Both the position numbers and the translations under genes were made by a program. Shown here in pieces: positions 1 to 12,434 of a stretch of 38,802 bases of DNA. The notes below the pieces were generated by a model. The model had not been told where the DNA came from, did no database searches, and was given only the letters and a program-made list of their open reading frames with translations. Source of the stretch: Actinomycetes bacterium (GTDB taxonomy: Bacteria; Actinomycetota; Actinomycetes; Prado026); the NCBI GenBank assembly GCA_036510875.1, contig DATCDE010000072.1, positions 1-38,802 of the forward strand. Direction: 5' to 3'. Numbering within the stretch: the stretch's first letter is position 1; the number at the start of each line of letters is the position of its first letter.

Positions 1-227
1 AGGCTGGTCACGCAGCTCGGAGAGATAGGGAGCGAGTCCATGGCACAAGGATGGCACCAGGGCGAGCGTGCACGAGCTGCTCCGCGCCCACTACCCAGCC
101 GAGCTAGGGCCGGCCCTGGAGGCACGGTTCGGCCGCGTGCCGTCAGCGGGCCTGGACCAGCCGCAGCCGCCCTCCCCGGTGGGTGGACGTGGGGACGGCC
201 CATGCGGACCGTCCCCGCGCCTCTCCT
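1..227. other. Left edge, no supported gene
   Basis: I see no convincing gene here. A short plus-strand frame opening with GTG at 68 and ending at 256 reads like a helical peptide for its first 25 residues and then becomes Pro/Gly-rich. It has no clear ribosome binding site, and its end overlaps the convergent small membrane gene. The first 60 bases could be the tail of a gene starting outside the window. Confidence 0.3.
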
Positions 228-365
228 TCAGTGGCCGAGCAGACCCTCCGCGATGACCAGCCCGGTCGTGCTGATGACGATGGCCTCTACGACGGGGTAG
301 TTGGACTGCGTGAAGCGGAACCCGGCCACGCCGAGGAACGCCATGAGGACGATGAAACTAAGCAC
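228..365 (-). CDS. Small membrane peptide (45 aa)
   Basis: This gene encodes a 45-residue peptide that begins VLSFIVLMAFLGVAGF and is mostly hydrophobic. It contains an N-terminal membrane-spanning stretch (residues 1-16), a short polar turn (RFTQSNYP) and a second hydrophobic stretch (residues 25-43). The GTG start at 365 is chosen because an almost perfect Shine-Dalgarno, GGGAGGT, lies six bases upstream, the strongest ribosome binding site in this part of the window. A longer reading of the frame up to 557 is possible but has no such signal. I do not recognise the family. The length and two-helix layout would fit a membrane-embedded regulator or a holin/toxin-like peptide, but that is inference. 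Confidence 0.55.
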   Translation of the reverse strand: MLSFIVLMAFLGVAGFRFTQSNYPVVEAIVISTTGLVIAEGLLGH

Positions 366-370
366 CTTGT

Positions 371-380
371 TACCTCCCTT
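371..380 (-). promoter_or_regulatory. Strong Shine-Dalgarno for the 45-aa peptide
   Basis: On the minus strand the sequence reads AAGGGAGGTA, followed by ACAAG and then the GTG at 365. The match to the anti-SD sequence is nearly full length. It fixes the start of the small membrane gene and argues that it is really translated. Confidence 0.6.
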
Positions 381-469
381 CCATCGGTGCTGGTTGTTGA
401 CACGGCCCCCGGGGCGGGCCATGCGCGGGTTCGTCCTCTGAGCACTCCTGGGGTCGACATGCTGAGCAC

Positions 470-718
470 ATGGCCGAACTAGAACCCCCCAACGCCGGGG
501 TCTTGGAGCGTCTCGGGATGACTGAGCTCCCGACCGCTGTCTCCCTGGCAGAAGCATCCAGCGACCGACTGCTGGCTGCCGGTCGGGAGGCCGTCGAACG
601 GGTAGGTGAGCCGGGTGAGGACCTCTGGGTCCTGATGGGGCTGCTGGCGCGAGCGCAGGGCTTTCACGAGGGGGCTGTTCGGGCCGTCAAGGACGACAAC
701 CCCGGGCGAGCACTCTGA
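470..718 (+). CDS. Hypothetical protein (82 aa), possibly truncated
   Basis: This 82-residue frame has an amphipathic, Ala/Leu/Glu-rich composition typical of a real helical protein, and the opposite-strand frame over the same bases is poorer. The C-terminal part (LMGLLARAQGFHEGAVRAVKDDNP) resembles the early helices of longer actinobacterial proteins of unknown function in which this helix continues for a further 100 or more residues. This copy stops soon after, so it may be an N-terminal remnant. There is no Shine-Dalgarno; a CATGCT hexamer sits six bases before the ATG, one base off the TANNNT leaderless layout seen elsewhere in the window. Function unknown. Confidence 0.4.
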   Translation: MAELEPPNAGVLERLGMTELPTAVSLAEASSDRLLAAGREAVERVGEPGEDLWVLMGLLARAQGFHEGAVRAVKDDNPGRAL

Positions 719-800
719 GGGCCGTGTCATGGATTCCCCAAGCAGGTGTCATCTCGAGCCCGCGGGGGAGGCGAAGATCTTCAATGCGTGAGGTCGACCG

Positions 801-1574
801 TCAGGTGGCGAGCCGGGCAACCCAGAGCTCTTCGGCCGGCCACCTTGACGCCCACTCGGCAGTGGCGATGTCGTAGTACTCGTGGTCGGCCGATCCCGGG
901 GGCGCGTAGAGCTCGTGAAGCGCGTCGACGACGAAGCCATTGCGGCGCAGAACGCCGATCCAGTCGCCGTGCGATGGGTGCCGTTCGACGCCGCCGCCCG
1001 ACCACGCGATCCGGTACGTCTCGCGCTGGCCCCGCAGCAGACGGTCGCCGGCTGGACCCTCGTTGGCAGGGACGCACAGCGCTGACAGCAGGCTGTTCGT
1101 GAGGAACACCAGTCGCCCGCCCGGCCTGAGGATCCGGGCGGCCTCGGACACCCAAAGCTCGGGATCACACCAGGCCGCGACCCCATGCTCGCTCAGCACC
1201 AGGTCGAATCGCGCGGGAGCGAACGGCACCCGCTGCGCGTCGGCCTGGATGATCGGGAACGTGGGACCGTAGGTCTCTTGGCAGCGCTGTGCCGTACGCA
1301 GCTGGTCGGACGACAAGTCAAGAGCGACCACGCGAGCGCCGTGTCGGCGCAGCCAGGACGAGAAGTACGCCGTGCCGCATGCGAGCTCGACGACGTCGAG
1401 CCCCTCGACGTGGTCGAGCGCGCCGAGGTCGCGATCGGGAACGCCGAACAACCCCCACCGCACGTCGTCGGCGGTCCAGGCGCTATCGGCGGCTGAGTCG
1501 GTGAACTGCTCGTTGAGAACGGACCATAGGTCGCGGTTGCGTGCGAGGTCGTCGTCCTGCTCCCGATCGCCCAC
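801..1574 (-). CDS. Class I SAM-dependent methyltransferase
   Basis: This 257-residue protein has the Rossmann-type methyltransferase core. Motif I is VVELACGTAYFSSWL (residues 61-75), the acidic residue ending strand beta2 is in VVALDLS, the motif II region reads IIQADAQRVPF, and the post-core segment is AARILRPGGRLVFLTN. These place it in the Methyltransf_11/25 superfamily. The substrate cannot be read from sequence: the C-terminal third (HELYAPPGSADHEYYDIATAEWASRWPAEELW) is characteristic of a common actinobacterial subgroup annotated only as methyltransferase. The GTG at 1574 is preferred because TAGCCT lies exactly six bases upstream, giving a leaderless start. It stands alone; the neighbouring acyl-CoA synthetase ends 258 bases upstream. 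Confidence 0.85.
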   Translation of the reverse strand: MGDREQDDDLARNRDLWSVLNEQFTDSAADSAWTADDVRWGLFGVPDRDLGALDHVEGLDVVELACGTAYFSSWLRRHGARVVALDLSSDQLRTAQRCQETYGPTFPIIQADAQRVPFAPARFDLVLSEHGVAAWCDPELWVSEAARILRPGGRLVFLTNSLLSALCVPANEGPAGDRLLRGQRETYRIAWSGGGVERHPSHGDWIGVLRRNGFVVDALHELYAPPGSADHEYYDIATAEWASRWPAEELWVARLAT

Positions 1575-1580
1575 AGTCGC

Positions 1581-1586
1581 AGGCTA
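1581..1586 (-). promoter_or_regulatory. Leaderless -10 box (TAGCCT)
   Basis: TAGCCT, then six bases, then the GTG of the methyltransferase gene. This fits the actinobacterial TANNNT -10 element with transcription starting at the start codon. No Shine-Dalgarno is present. Confidence 0.5.
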
Positions 1587-1832
1587 GAGGACCACCTGCT
1601 GCGCTCGGTCCAGTAGTCGTCCACGACAACCGGCTGAGGGGAGCCTGCGGTGAGCGGATTCACCGGCCTCTTCGACCAGCGCGCAGTCCTAGTCAGGCGA
1701 CCGCTTAGGTCGGGTCTCCCATCCCGGCCCAGTTCGACGGCGCCGACTATGGTGGCCAGGTGGCCAGGCGTGTGTGCGCACGGACACCCGGAGCACCTCG
1801 GTGCGGCCGTGCCGCCCGGCAGAGTCGACGGC

Positions 1833-3395
1833 TCAGCCGGCGACAGGGGCGTCGCGCAGCAACCGCCGCAGGATCTTGCCGGACGCCGACTTAGGAACGG
1901 CGTCGATAAAGTGGACCTCGCCGAGACGCTTGTAGTGGGCCACCTGGTCGGCCACGAACGCCTTGATCTCGTCCTCGGTGGCCTGGTGGCCGTCCCTGAG
2001 GACCACGTAGCCGACCGGGACCTCACCGGCCTCGTCGTCCGGGCGGCCCACGACGGCGGCGTCCGCGACGGCCGGGTGGGTGAGGAGCAGCGACTCCAGC
2101 TCGGCGGGTGGCACCTGGAAGCCCTTGTACTTGATCAGCTCCTTCAGCCGGTCTACGACGTACACGTGCCCGTCGGCGTCGATGTGCCCGATGTCGCCCG
2201 TGCGCAGCCAGCCGCCGGCATCGAGAGTGCTGGCGGTTGCCGTCGGGTTGTTCAGGTAGCCCTTCATCACCTGCGGACCGCGGATCCACAGCTCGCCATC
2301 GGCGTGGACCCCGAGGTCCTCCCCGGAGGTGGGGTCGACGATGCGCAGCTCGGTGTTGGGCGCGGTCAGCCCGACCGAACCTGGCTTGAACTGCCCTGGC
2401 GGGGTCAGGTGGGACACCGGGGACATCTCGGTCATGCCGTAGCCCTGAACCACCTCACAGCCGAGCCGGGTACCCGCCTCGACCGCGAGTTCGGCGGACA
2501 ACGGCGCCGCACCGCTGAACACCTGCTCCAACGCCGACAGGTCGTAGCTGTCCACGAGCGGGTGCTTGGCCAGGGCCACCACGATGGGTGGGGCGACGAA
2601 CGACCGGGTGATGCGGTGGTCCACGTGCAGCTGCAGGAACTGCTCCAGGTCGAACCGGGGCATGGTGATGATTGTCGCGCCAGCGCGAAGGCCGGTGTTC
2701 ATCAGCACCTGCATCCCGTAGATGTGGAAGAAGGGCAGCACGGCGATGAACTTCTCGTCGGGACGGACCTGCGCCGGGACCAGCACCTGTGCGATGTTCG
2801 CGATCAGGTTGCGATGGGTGAGCATGACCCCTTTGTTCAGGCCGGTCGTGCCTGAGCTGTACGGCAGGACGACGAGGTCGTCCGGTGCGACGGGCACCTG
2901 CTCCGCCAGGGGCGGGCCCATCAGCTCCGAAAGCGGCCGGGCATCGCTGCCTTCGGGGGGGTCACCGATGACGTAGATCTCGGACACGCCGGTGCCGGCC
3001 ACCGCCGCGACGACGACGTCCAGGAAGGGTGTCACCGTGATGAGCATCCGGGCGTTCGAGTCGAGCAGCTGGTGGTGCACCTCGCGCTCGGTGTACGTCG
3101 GGTTGATCGTGGTGATCACCCCGCCGGCCATGGCCACCCCGTGGAACACCACCGCGAACTCGGGCAGGTTGGGCGCCATGAGCCCGACGACGTCGCCCTT
3201 GGCGAAGGCGTGCGCGACCAACCCCCCGGCCAGCGACCGGACCGCACCAGACAGCTGCGCGTAGGTCAGCGTCCGACCCGAGGGACCGTCGACGAGAGCG
3301 GGTTTGTCGCCGAGACCTTCCGCCGCAAGCAGGACGTACTCGGTCAGCGGCACATCCGGGATCTCGACGTCCGGCAGCAGGCTGGCGTGGATCAT
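1833..3395 (-). CDS. Acyl-CoA synthetase, 4-coumarate-CoA ligase-like
   Basis: This 520-residue enzyme of the ANL (AMP-binding) superfamily activates a carboxylic acid with ATP and transfers it to CoA. The P-loop reads YSSGTTGLNKGVMLTHRN, the A5 motif is QGYGMTEMSPV, the A7 aspartate is in LRTGDIGH, the A8 hinge is VDRLKELIKYKGFQVPPAELE, and the A10 catalytic lysine is in PKSASGKILRR. The YKGFQVPPAELE form and the motif PFFHIYGM are those of 4-coumarate-CoA ligases and their bacterial relatives, so an aryl or medium-chain acid is likely, but the substrate is not determined. I place the start at the ATG at 3395 because GAGGAG lies seven bases upstream; a TTG seven codons earlier is the less likely alternative. 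Confidence 0.88.
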   Translation of the reverse strand: MIHASLLPDVEIPDVPLTEYVLLAAEGLGDKPALVDGPSGRTLTYAQLSGAVRSLAGGLVAHAFAKGDVVGLMAPNLPEFAVVFHGVAMAGGVITTINPTYTEREVHHQLLDSNARMLITVTPFLDVVVAAVAGTGVSEIYVIGDPPEGSDARPLSELMGPPLAEQVPVAPDDLVVLPYSSGTTGLNKGVMLTHRNLIANIAQVLVPAQVRPDEKFIAVLPFFHIYGMQVLMNTGLRAGATIITMPRFDLEQFLQLHVDHRITRSFVAPPIVVALAKHPLVDSYDLSALEQVFSGAAPLSAELAVEAGTRLGCEVVQGYGMTEMSPVSHLTPPGQFKPGSVGLTAPNTELRIVDPTSGEDLGVHADGELWIRGPQVMKGYLNNPTATASTLDAGGWLRTGDIGHIDADGHVYVVDRLKELIKYKGFQVPPAELESLLLTHPAVADAAVVGRPDDEAGEVPVGYVVLRDGHQATEDEIKAFVADQVAHYKRLGEVHFIDAVPKSASGKILRRLLRDAPVAG

Positions 3396-3714
3396 CGGGC
3401 TCTCCTCGGTCGACAAGACGCGTGCGTGCGCAGATTCTGTCGGCCGCGGCCGGCTCCCGCCACCCCATTCCGGCCCGTGGCCTCAGTCACCCACGGTCCT
3501 GTGGTTCCGATGGTCCTTGTGATCGCCGACCGGTACCTGCCCCCAGTAGCGCCGTTCCGGCCATGTCCTGCACTTCGTGTCTGACCGAGATCGGGCGGCC
3601 TCGGCCAACATCTGGCTTGCGGCGTTCGGCGCTACGCCGGATGCGCTGGCAGGGCGATCTTGGCCGCCCCAACGGTGAGCGTGATCGGCTTCGACGGGAG
3701 ATCGACGACGTCGG
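3396..3714. other. Intergenic region, nothing recognised
   Basis: This 319-base stretch lies between the VOC-fold gene and the acyl-CoA synthetase gene, both on the minus strand. Frames on both strands are short and Arg/Pro-rich, as expected of non-coding high-GC sequence. I see no tRNA, repeat or clear terminator. Confidence 0.4.
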
Positions 3715-4080
3715 CTACCCGGGGAGTTCCTGGAGTGCCCACGAGTTCCCGTCCGGGTCGCTGAAGTACGCGTACTTGACGCCTCCCATGTCGTTCACCC
3801 CTGAGACGTCGACGCCCTTGCCCAAGAGCATTGTGCGGGCCGCCTCGACATCGTCGACCACGAGGTGCAGGCCGAGGACGCGCCCGGCGTCGGGATCACT
3901 GATGCCCACCCCGACGACGATCGAGCACGCTGAGCCGGGAGGAGTCAACTGGACGACCCGCATCCCGTTGCCGGGCTGGATGTCGTGGTCGAGGTTGAAT
4001 CCCACCCGGTCGACGTAGAACTGCTTGCTTCGGTCTACGTCGGTCGTGGGAAGGGGTACGAGCTCCAGGCGCATGTCCAT
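3715..4080 (-). CDS. VOC-family (glyoxalase/bleomycin resistance fold) protein
   Basis: This 121-residue protein shows the paired beta-alpha-beta-beta-beta modules of the vicinal-oxygen-chelate fold. The first module starts LELVPLPTTDVDRSKQFYVD and leads into GFNLDHDI; the second starts LGLHLVVDDVEAARTMLLGKGVDVSG and ends with the family signature YAYFSDPDGNSWALQE. Members are metal-dependent lyases, dioxygenases or antibiotic-sequestering proteins; nothing here selects among these. The ATG at 4080 has GAGGAG eight bases upstream. It is divergent from the UvrA-like gene, and antibiotic-binding would suit that neighbour, but this is only suggestive. Confidence 0.82.
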   Translation of the reverse strand: MDMRLELVPLPTTDVDRSKQFYVDRVGFNLDHDIQPGNGMRVVQLTPPGSACSIVVGVGISDPDAGRVLGLHLVVDDVEAARTMLLGKGVDVSGVNDMGGVKYAYFSDPDGNSWALQELPG

Positions 4081-4424
4081 CGTGCTGGCTCCTCGGTGTG
4101 GCTCGAGATCGTCAAGGGTGTGCTGTTCGGACCGAAGGCGCGTTCCTTCCCGACTGAGCGCCCGGCGGCGATCAAGAGCATCGCATGCGGTCCTGACAGG
4201 TTGCTGCTTCGGGAGTGGGCGAATGGCCGGTGCAGCGCGCAGGTGTCATAGAACGCAGGATCGCCGCGCCGCGCTCTGAGGTGCCATGTCGCCTGGCGCT
4301 GAACCCTGCTTGGTGCCAAGCGGGTCAGCGGCTCGATACTGAGGCAGCACATACTGCCGGACCACCCCGCCCGTCAACGGCATCCGGGGCGGTCACGACG
4401 AGCGTTGTGAGCGATGGAGACACG
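4081..4424. other. Divergent intergenic region with one inverted repeat
   Basis: This 344-base region separates the divergent VOC-fold and UvrA-like genes and should contain both promoters. Apart from the inverted repeat at 4303-4325 and the GGAGA ribosome binding site of the UvrA-like gene, I recognise no element. The short frames crossing it look non-coding. Confidence 0.4.
4303..4325. promoter_or_regulatory. Inverted repeat, possible operator
   Basis: The arms ACCC(T)GCTTGG and CCAAGCGGGT pair perfectly around a TG centre except for one bulged T. It lies about 100 bases upstream of the UvrA-like start. A symmetric element of this size would suit a dimeric repressor, but no regulator gene is adjacent, so it is a candidate only. 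Confidence 0.3.
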
Positions 4425-6851
<2,427 letters not shown>

Positions 6852-6874
6852 CGTCCGTGTGGCACCTCGGGGGG

Positions 6875-8198
6875 TCAGCGCCGACAGTCCGCGCCGGTGA
6901 GCTCGCCGAGCTCGGCCAGCAGCGCCGTGCTGATCTCGAGCAGCTCCGGGACGACGTCTGGGTCGACCATCACAGTGATGGTGAGGGCTCCTGCGTACGA
7001 CAGCACGGCGAAGGCAACCGTGGCGTTGCCCTGGATGCCGGAGACCGGGATGACTGCGGTCACCGGCGCCCGCATGAACGTCATCGGGTTGGCTGGCCCG
7101 CGCAGGTTCGTCACGAACGTGTTGACCAGCCGCTGGTGGTTGACGAACCAGCCGAGCAGGCCCGCCGCTGCCAACGCGCGGAAGACAGGCTGCAGCAGCG
7201 CCGCTGACGCGCCCGGCGTCTGCGTCTTGTGGGCCCGGGTGATGGCTGCGACGGCCGCCAGTCGCTCTTCAGGGCGTCCGCTGGTCGGCAACGACACCGG
7301 GACGGCGCCCACCCTGGTTGCCCACCTCGACCGGGCCGGTCGTGGCTCGTGCCGACATGGGTACCGACACGACCAGCCTCGGCAGCGTCTCTCCTCGTCC
7401 GGCGAGCAGTGCCACGAGCGCGCCGGTGACTGCAGTGAGGACGACGTTGTTCACCGTCGCACCGTGGGCATGGGCGGCGTCGACGACCGAGGCCAAGTCC
7501 ACGCTGACGACACGGATCGCGCGTCGAGACCCGGTGGGTCGGTTCAGTGCCGTGTGCGGGGCGGCAGCCGACCGCGACGCGCCGAGCTGGGCCGCAGCCG
7601 CGCGGAGCCGCCGCAGCTGGGCCGGCACTCTGGCGGGGGCGCTCAACCGATCCGTCCAGGCGTCCGAGGCCAGCGCGCGCCGGGACGGCGCGGCACGGGG
7701 TCGTCGGCGTTCCTCGGGTCCCTCATCGGATCCGCCGTCGACCAGGCCGGCGAGCATGGCCAGACCACCCAGCCCGTCGGCCACGACGTGGTGCAGGACG
7801 ACGACCAGTGCGATCCGTCCATGCTCAAGGCCGGAGACGAACGTCGCCGACCACAGCGGTCGCGCCCGGGGCAACCGCCGCGCGACGAGGGCGAGCGCCG
7901 TGCTGAGCAGCGCGGCCTCGTCTCCGGGCGCCGGGCACCTGATCACGTCCACGTGCCGGTGCGGGTCGAAGGCGGGGTCGTCGACCCAGTGCGCTCGTCC
8001 ACAGCCGACTGGAGCGCGAACCAGCCGCTGCCGAAGCCGCGGCACGCGGGCCAGACGCTGGGCCACCAGCTCGCTGGCCGCAGCAACGTCCCAACCCACC
8101 TTCGGCTCAAGCACGAGCACCCCGGCGATCTGCATCGGCACGGGTCCGACGTCAGACGCCAGCTGCATCAAGTCGTTCGGCGTGGCTCGCTCGATCAC
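6875..8198 (-). pseudogene. WS/DGAT-family acyltransferase, broken by a +1 frameshift
   Basis: Wax ester synthase/diacylglycerol acyltransferases move an acyl group from acyl-CoA to an alcohol or diacylglycerol. The N-terminal part starts at GTG 8198 (VIERATPNDLMQLASDVGP) and contains the catalytic HHxxxDG motif as HHVVADG (residues 136-142). It ends in VPMSARATTGPVEVGNQ near 7310. The rest of the family fold (VGAVPVSLPTSG...NTFVTNLRGPANP...) continues in another frame to 6875. The span is 1,324 bases, one more than a whole number of codons. Removing one G from the GGG run around 7309-7312 restores a 440-residue protein of normal family length. Either the gene is inactivated or the base is a sequencing error. 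Confidence 0.8.
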
Positions 8199-8319
8199 CC
8201 TTCCGACTGTGCGGCCCGTAGCCGAACGGCGGAAGGGTCGTTCGCCAGCGGTGCGCTGAGCCCCCGCACCACGCGGAGCGGACACGAGTGAGGAGACCCG
8301 CTCTGGGACCCTGCAGCGG

Positions 8320-9753
<1,434 letters not shown>

Positions 9754-9979
9754 GGGCCGACCCCCGGCGGCGCTCTCCGCCGCCCCCGGTCAGTCCGCCG
9801 TGGCCGGTCTCCGCTTTCGGTGGACAGCACCTAGGTCCTCATCGCTGGGCAGCTCGACTGCGACGCCTCATCCAGGTCGGCAGCCGTTCGAGGCCTCGGT
9901 GAAGTGTGGGTAGGTCACGTCCCACTGCCTGGGCGTGCAGAAGCCTGCCGCCGGCACGTCGCGGCACCTCGGGGGCGGA

Positions 9980-11161
9980 TCAGGTGGCGGCTTGCCCGCC
10001 GAGCACCTCGCGCAGTCTCACCCGGTGGCCGGTGATGATCAGTGCGCGCCGGTAGATGGAGGAGGCGACCGCCACGAGCAGCACGGCGGTGGCGGCGGTC
10101 AGCGTCATGGCGAGCAGCAGCTGGTAGAGGGGGACCTCGCCGGCGGCCCACCGGATCGGCATGGCCAGCGGTGCGGTGAGCGGGAAGAGCGAGATGACGA
10201 TGCTCCAGGCACTGGATGGGTCCGAGTTGACGACGATGATCGCGAGCAGGTAGCCGACGACCAGGATGGTGGTCACCGGCAGGACCGCTGAGCTGACTTC
10301 TGTGATCTTGTTGACGAGCGCAGCTGTGGCGGCGAACAGGAACCCGTAGAGAGCGAAGCCGAGCAGGAACCACGCCAGGGCGAGGGTGAGGTCACCGGCA
10401 GCCACTGCGGGCAGCCCGATCGTGTCGGTGACCTTGACAGAGACGGCGAGCGGCGTGGCGAGGATGAGCAGCTGGGCGAGGGTGACGGTACCGACCGCCG
10501 CGACGGTGCCGACGAGGATCTGGCTGGGCCGCAGGACGGCCAGCAGCACCTCGGAGATGCGGGTCGACTTCTCCATCGCGACCGTGGTGGCGATGGAGTT
10601 CCCGGCGAACGTGAGCGCCAGGTACAAGATGATCCCGACGGCGAATCCGACTCCAGCCCGTCCTGGGTTGCTGACCCGGCTGACCGGGATCTGCTCGGGG
10701 GGTCGCACCGACTGGATGCGGGCCACCTGCTGGGGGTTCAGCCCGGCCTCGGCCAGCCGGCGCGAGGTCTCCAGGGCGACGACGGTCTGGGAGACCACCA
10801 CCGGGAAGGGTCCGGTCGAGGTGGCCGAGGTGAACAGGGCCCCTCCGGCCAGCCCGGCGGTGGCGGCACCGTCGCGAACGGCTTCCCGGACCGCGCCAGC
10901 GTCTTCCCGGGAGACGAACGTGACCTCGAAGTCGGCGGACTTGCCGGCCGCGTGCAGCACTGCGACCAGCTCGGCCGGGGCAGGTCCGACGGTCGCCAGC
11001 GTGTACGTGGTGCCGCGGTTGGCGAGGATCTGCGGCACCAAGACAGCGGCAACCGACAGCAGCAGCAGCAGCCCGGTGACGATCCTGAGGGAGCGGGATC
11101 GCAGGTTCTCGACCAGGCCGCGTTCGGCGACCAGGCGGGTCCCGCGCCACCAGGTGCTCAT
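9980..11161 (-). CDS. ABC-2 type exporter permease (NatB-like)
   Basis: This 393-residue membrane protein has one N-terminal helix (IVTGLLLLLSVAAVLVPQIL, residues 28-47) and a large extracytoplasmic domain of about 120 residues. Five or six helices follow, in the segments VGFAVGIILYLALTFAG, LAQLLILATPLAV, LTLALAWFLLGFALYGFLFAATAAL, VLPVTTILVVGYLLAIIVV and LLAMTLTAATAVLLVAVAS. The segment TTVAMEKSTRISEVLL is the conserved cytoplasmic loop of the ABC2_membrane_3 (NatB) family. Its ATG overlaps the ATPase stop codon (ATGA), so it is translationally coupled to that gene. The substrate is unknown; relatives export sodium or small hydrophobic compounds. Confidence 0.87.
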   Translation of the reverse strand: MSTWWRGTRLVAERGLVENLRSRSLRIVTGLLLLLSVAAVLVPQILANRGTTYTLATVGPAPAELVAVLHAAGKSADFEVTFVSREDAGAVREAVRDGAATAGLAGGALFTSATSTGPFPVVVSQTVVALETSRRLAEAGLNPQQVARIQSVRPPEQIPVSRVSNPGRAGVGFAVGIILYLALTFAGNSIATTVAMEKSTRISEVLLAVLRPSQILVGTVAAVGTVTLAQLLILATPLAVSVKVTDTIGLPAVAAGDLTLALAWFLLGFALYGFLFAATAALVNKITEVSSAVLPVTTILVVGYLLAIIVVNSDPSSAWSIVISLFPLTAPLAMPIRWAAGEVPLYQLLLAMTLTAATAVLLVAVASSIYRRALIITGHRVRLREVLGGQAAT

Positions 11162-12117
11162 CAGCTCGCCCCCGCCTGGTCGGCGGTCGCCTCGACCGCG
11201 GCGAGGAACAGCTGCGACAGGGTGGGCAGATCAAGCCCGAAGTCGTCGACCCGGCCCGCGGCTCGTGCCGCATCGAGCACCGCCAGCGGATCGGCGCCGG
11301 GCGGGAGGGCGAGGCGCAGCTCGTCGGCCTCGTCGCTGACGACGCTGAGGCCGGGGAAAGCAGCCAGCCAGTCATGGTTGGGCGAGTCCACGTGCAGCCG
11401 CAGCTGCCGACGCCCGGACGAGGCGCGCAGTGTCGCCAGGGTGCCCTGGAGCACGACCCGCCCATGGTCGACCATGACGATGTCTTCGCAGAGGTCTTGC
11501 ACCAGGTCGAGCTGGTGGCTGGAGAACAGCACCGTGCAGCCGTCGTGGGCACGCTGCCGCAGGGTCTGCGACAGGCTCGCCACGGCCACCGGGTCCAGAC
11601 CGCTGAACGGTTCATCGAGAACGAGGACATCGGGGTCGTGCACCAAGGCGGTGGCCAGCTGCAGGCGCTGTTGAAGCCCGCCGGAGAGCTTGTCGGTGCG
11701 TTCGGCCCACCGATCGGCCAGGCCCAGCTCCTCCAGCAGCAGGCCCGCCCTGCTCTTCGCGTCGCGGCGGGACAGGCCGTGCAACCGGCCGAAATGGACG
11801 ACCTGGTCCCCGGCCGGCATCCCCGGGTACAGCCCACGCTCCTGCGGCATGTACCCCCAGTCGCGGCGATCTTGCTCATCCACCGGATGACCGTCGAACC
11901 GCACCTCGCCACGGTTCTGGTCCAAGACCCCGAGCATCACCCGCATCAGGGTCGTCTTCCCAGCGCCGTTGGGCCCCAGCAGTCCTGTCAGCGCCCCGGG
12001 CGCCACGTCGAAGCTCACACCGTCAAGGGCTGCCCGGTCGCCGAACAGATGCACGACGTCACGGATCAGCAATCCAGCGGTCGGCCTCGACACTCTCAGC
12101 GGGTCACCCCTCACCAC
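11161..12117 (-). CDS. ABC-2 exporter ATP-binding protein (NatA-like)
   Basis: This 318-residue ATPase has Walker A GPNGAGKTT (residues 48-56), Q-loop GYMPQERGLYPGM, signature LSGGLQQRLQLA, Walker B VLVLDEPFSGLD and switch His in LFSSHQLD. The GYMPQERGLYP form and the C-terminal domain of about 90 residues after the ATPase core match NatA-type proteins that pair with ABC-2 permeases. It is the first gene of a two-gene operon with the overlapping permease. Start choice is uncertain: GTG at 12117 gives the longest form, and a GTG at 12093 would remove eight non-conserved residues. There is no regulator gene beside it. Confidence 0.9.
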   Translation of the reverse strand: MVRGDPLRVSRPTAGLLIRDVVHLFGDRAALDGVSFDVAPGALTGLLGPNGAGKTTLMRVMLGVLDQNRGEVRFDGHPVDEQDRRDWGYMPQERGLYPGMPAGDQVVHFGRLHGLSRRDAKSRAGLLLEELGLADRWAERTDKLSGGLQQRLQLATALVHDPDVLVLDEPFSGLDPVAVASLSQTLRQRAHDGCTVLFSSHQLDLVQDLCEDIVMVDHGRVVLQGTLATLRASSGRRQLRLHVDSPNHDWLAAFPGLSVVSDEADELRLALPPGADPLAVLDAARAAGRVDDFGLDLPTLSQLFLAAVEATADQAGAS

Positions 12118-12434
12118 GGTTCCAGCGGTGCGCAGGCCTGCCCCTGACCTCGGGACACCCGCCCGCGCGCCGGTTCCTCATTCGACCGGACCGGCGATCG
12201 ACGCGGTAGGGCGCTTCGTCCCAAACGCGCAGGCAGTCACACGTGTCGAGGTGGCTGGATCGTCAGGATGCCCCGGACGGCCAGCGCGAGCGCATGCCTG
12301 GTGCAGGGAGGAGTACTCAGCCGGCGCCTGGGCTGCCGCGACCACGGCGTCCTCGACCGGACCGTCGCTCTTCAGCGCATGCGTGGTCGAGGACGGCGTT
12401 CAGGTCGTGCTCGCGTGGTTGTCCCATGCGCCGG
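12118..12434. other. Intergenic region with a stem-loop
   Basis: This 317-base region separates the ABC exporter operon from the enoyl-CoA hydratase gene; all three genes read on the minus strand. Apart from the stem-loop at 12348-12395 I recognise nothing. Open frames here have no start signals and no recognisable motif. Confidence 0.4.
12348..12395 (-). terminator. Stem-loop downstream of the enoyl-CoA hydratase gene
   Basis: CGTCCTCGACC and GGTCGAGGACG form a perfect 11-bp stem around a 26-base loop that itself contains the palindrome CGCATGCG. It starts about 40 bases after the stop codon of the upstream gene. There is no T-run, so a role in termination or mRNA stability is only a suggestion. 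Confidence 0.3.

Noticed and set aside
4215-4424. Extra 70 codons in frame before the UvrA-like ATG
   Set aside because: The sequence has no UvrA similarity, contains an inverted repeat, and a GGAGA ribosome binding site lies just before the ATG at 4425.
11041-11075. CAG trinucleotide run
   Set aside because: It is the coding sequence of a leucine-rich membrane helix of the ABC-2 permease; too short to be treated as a repeat locus.
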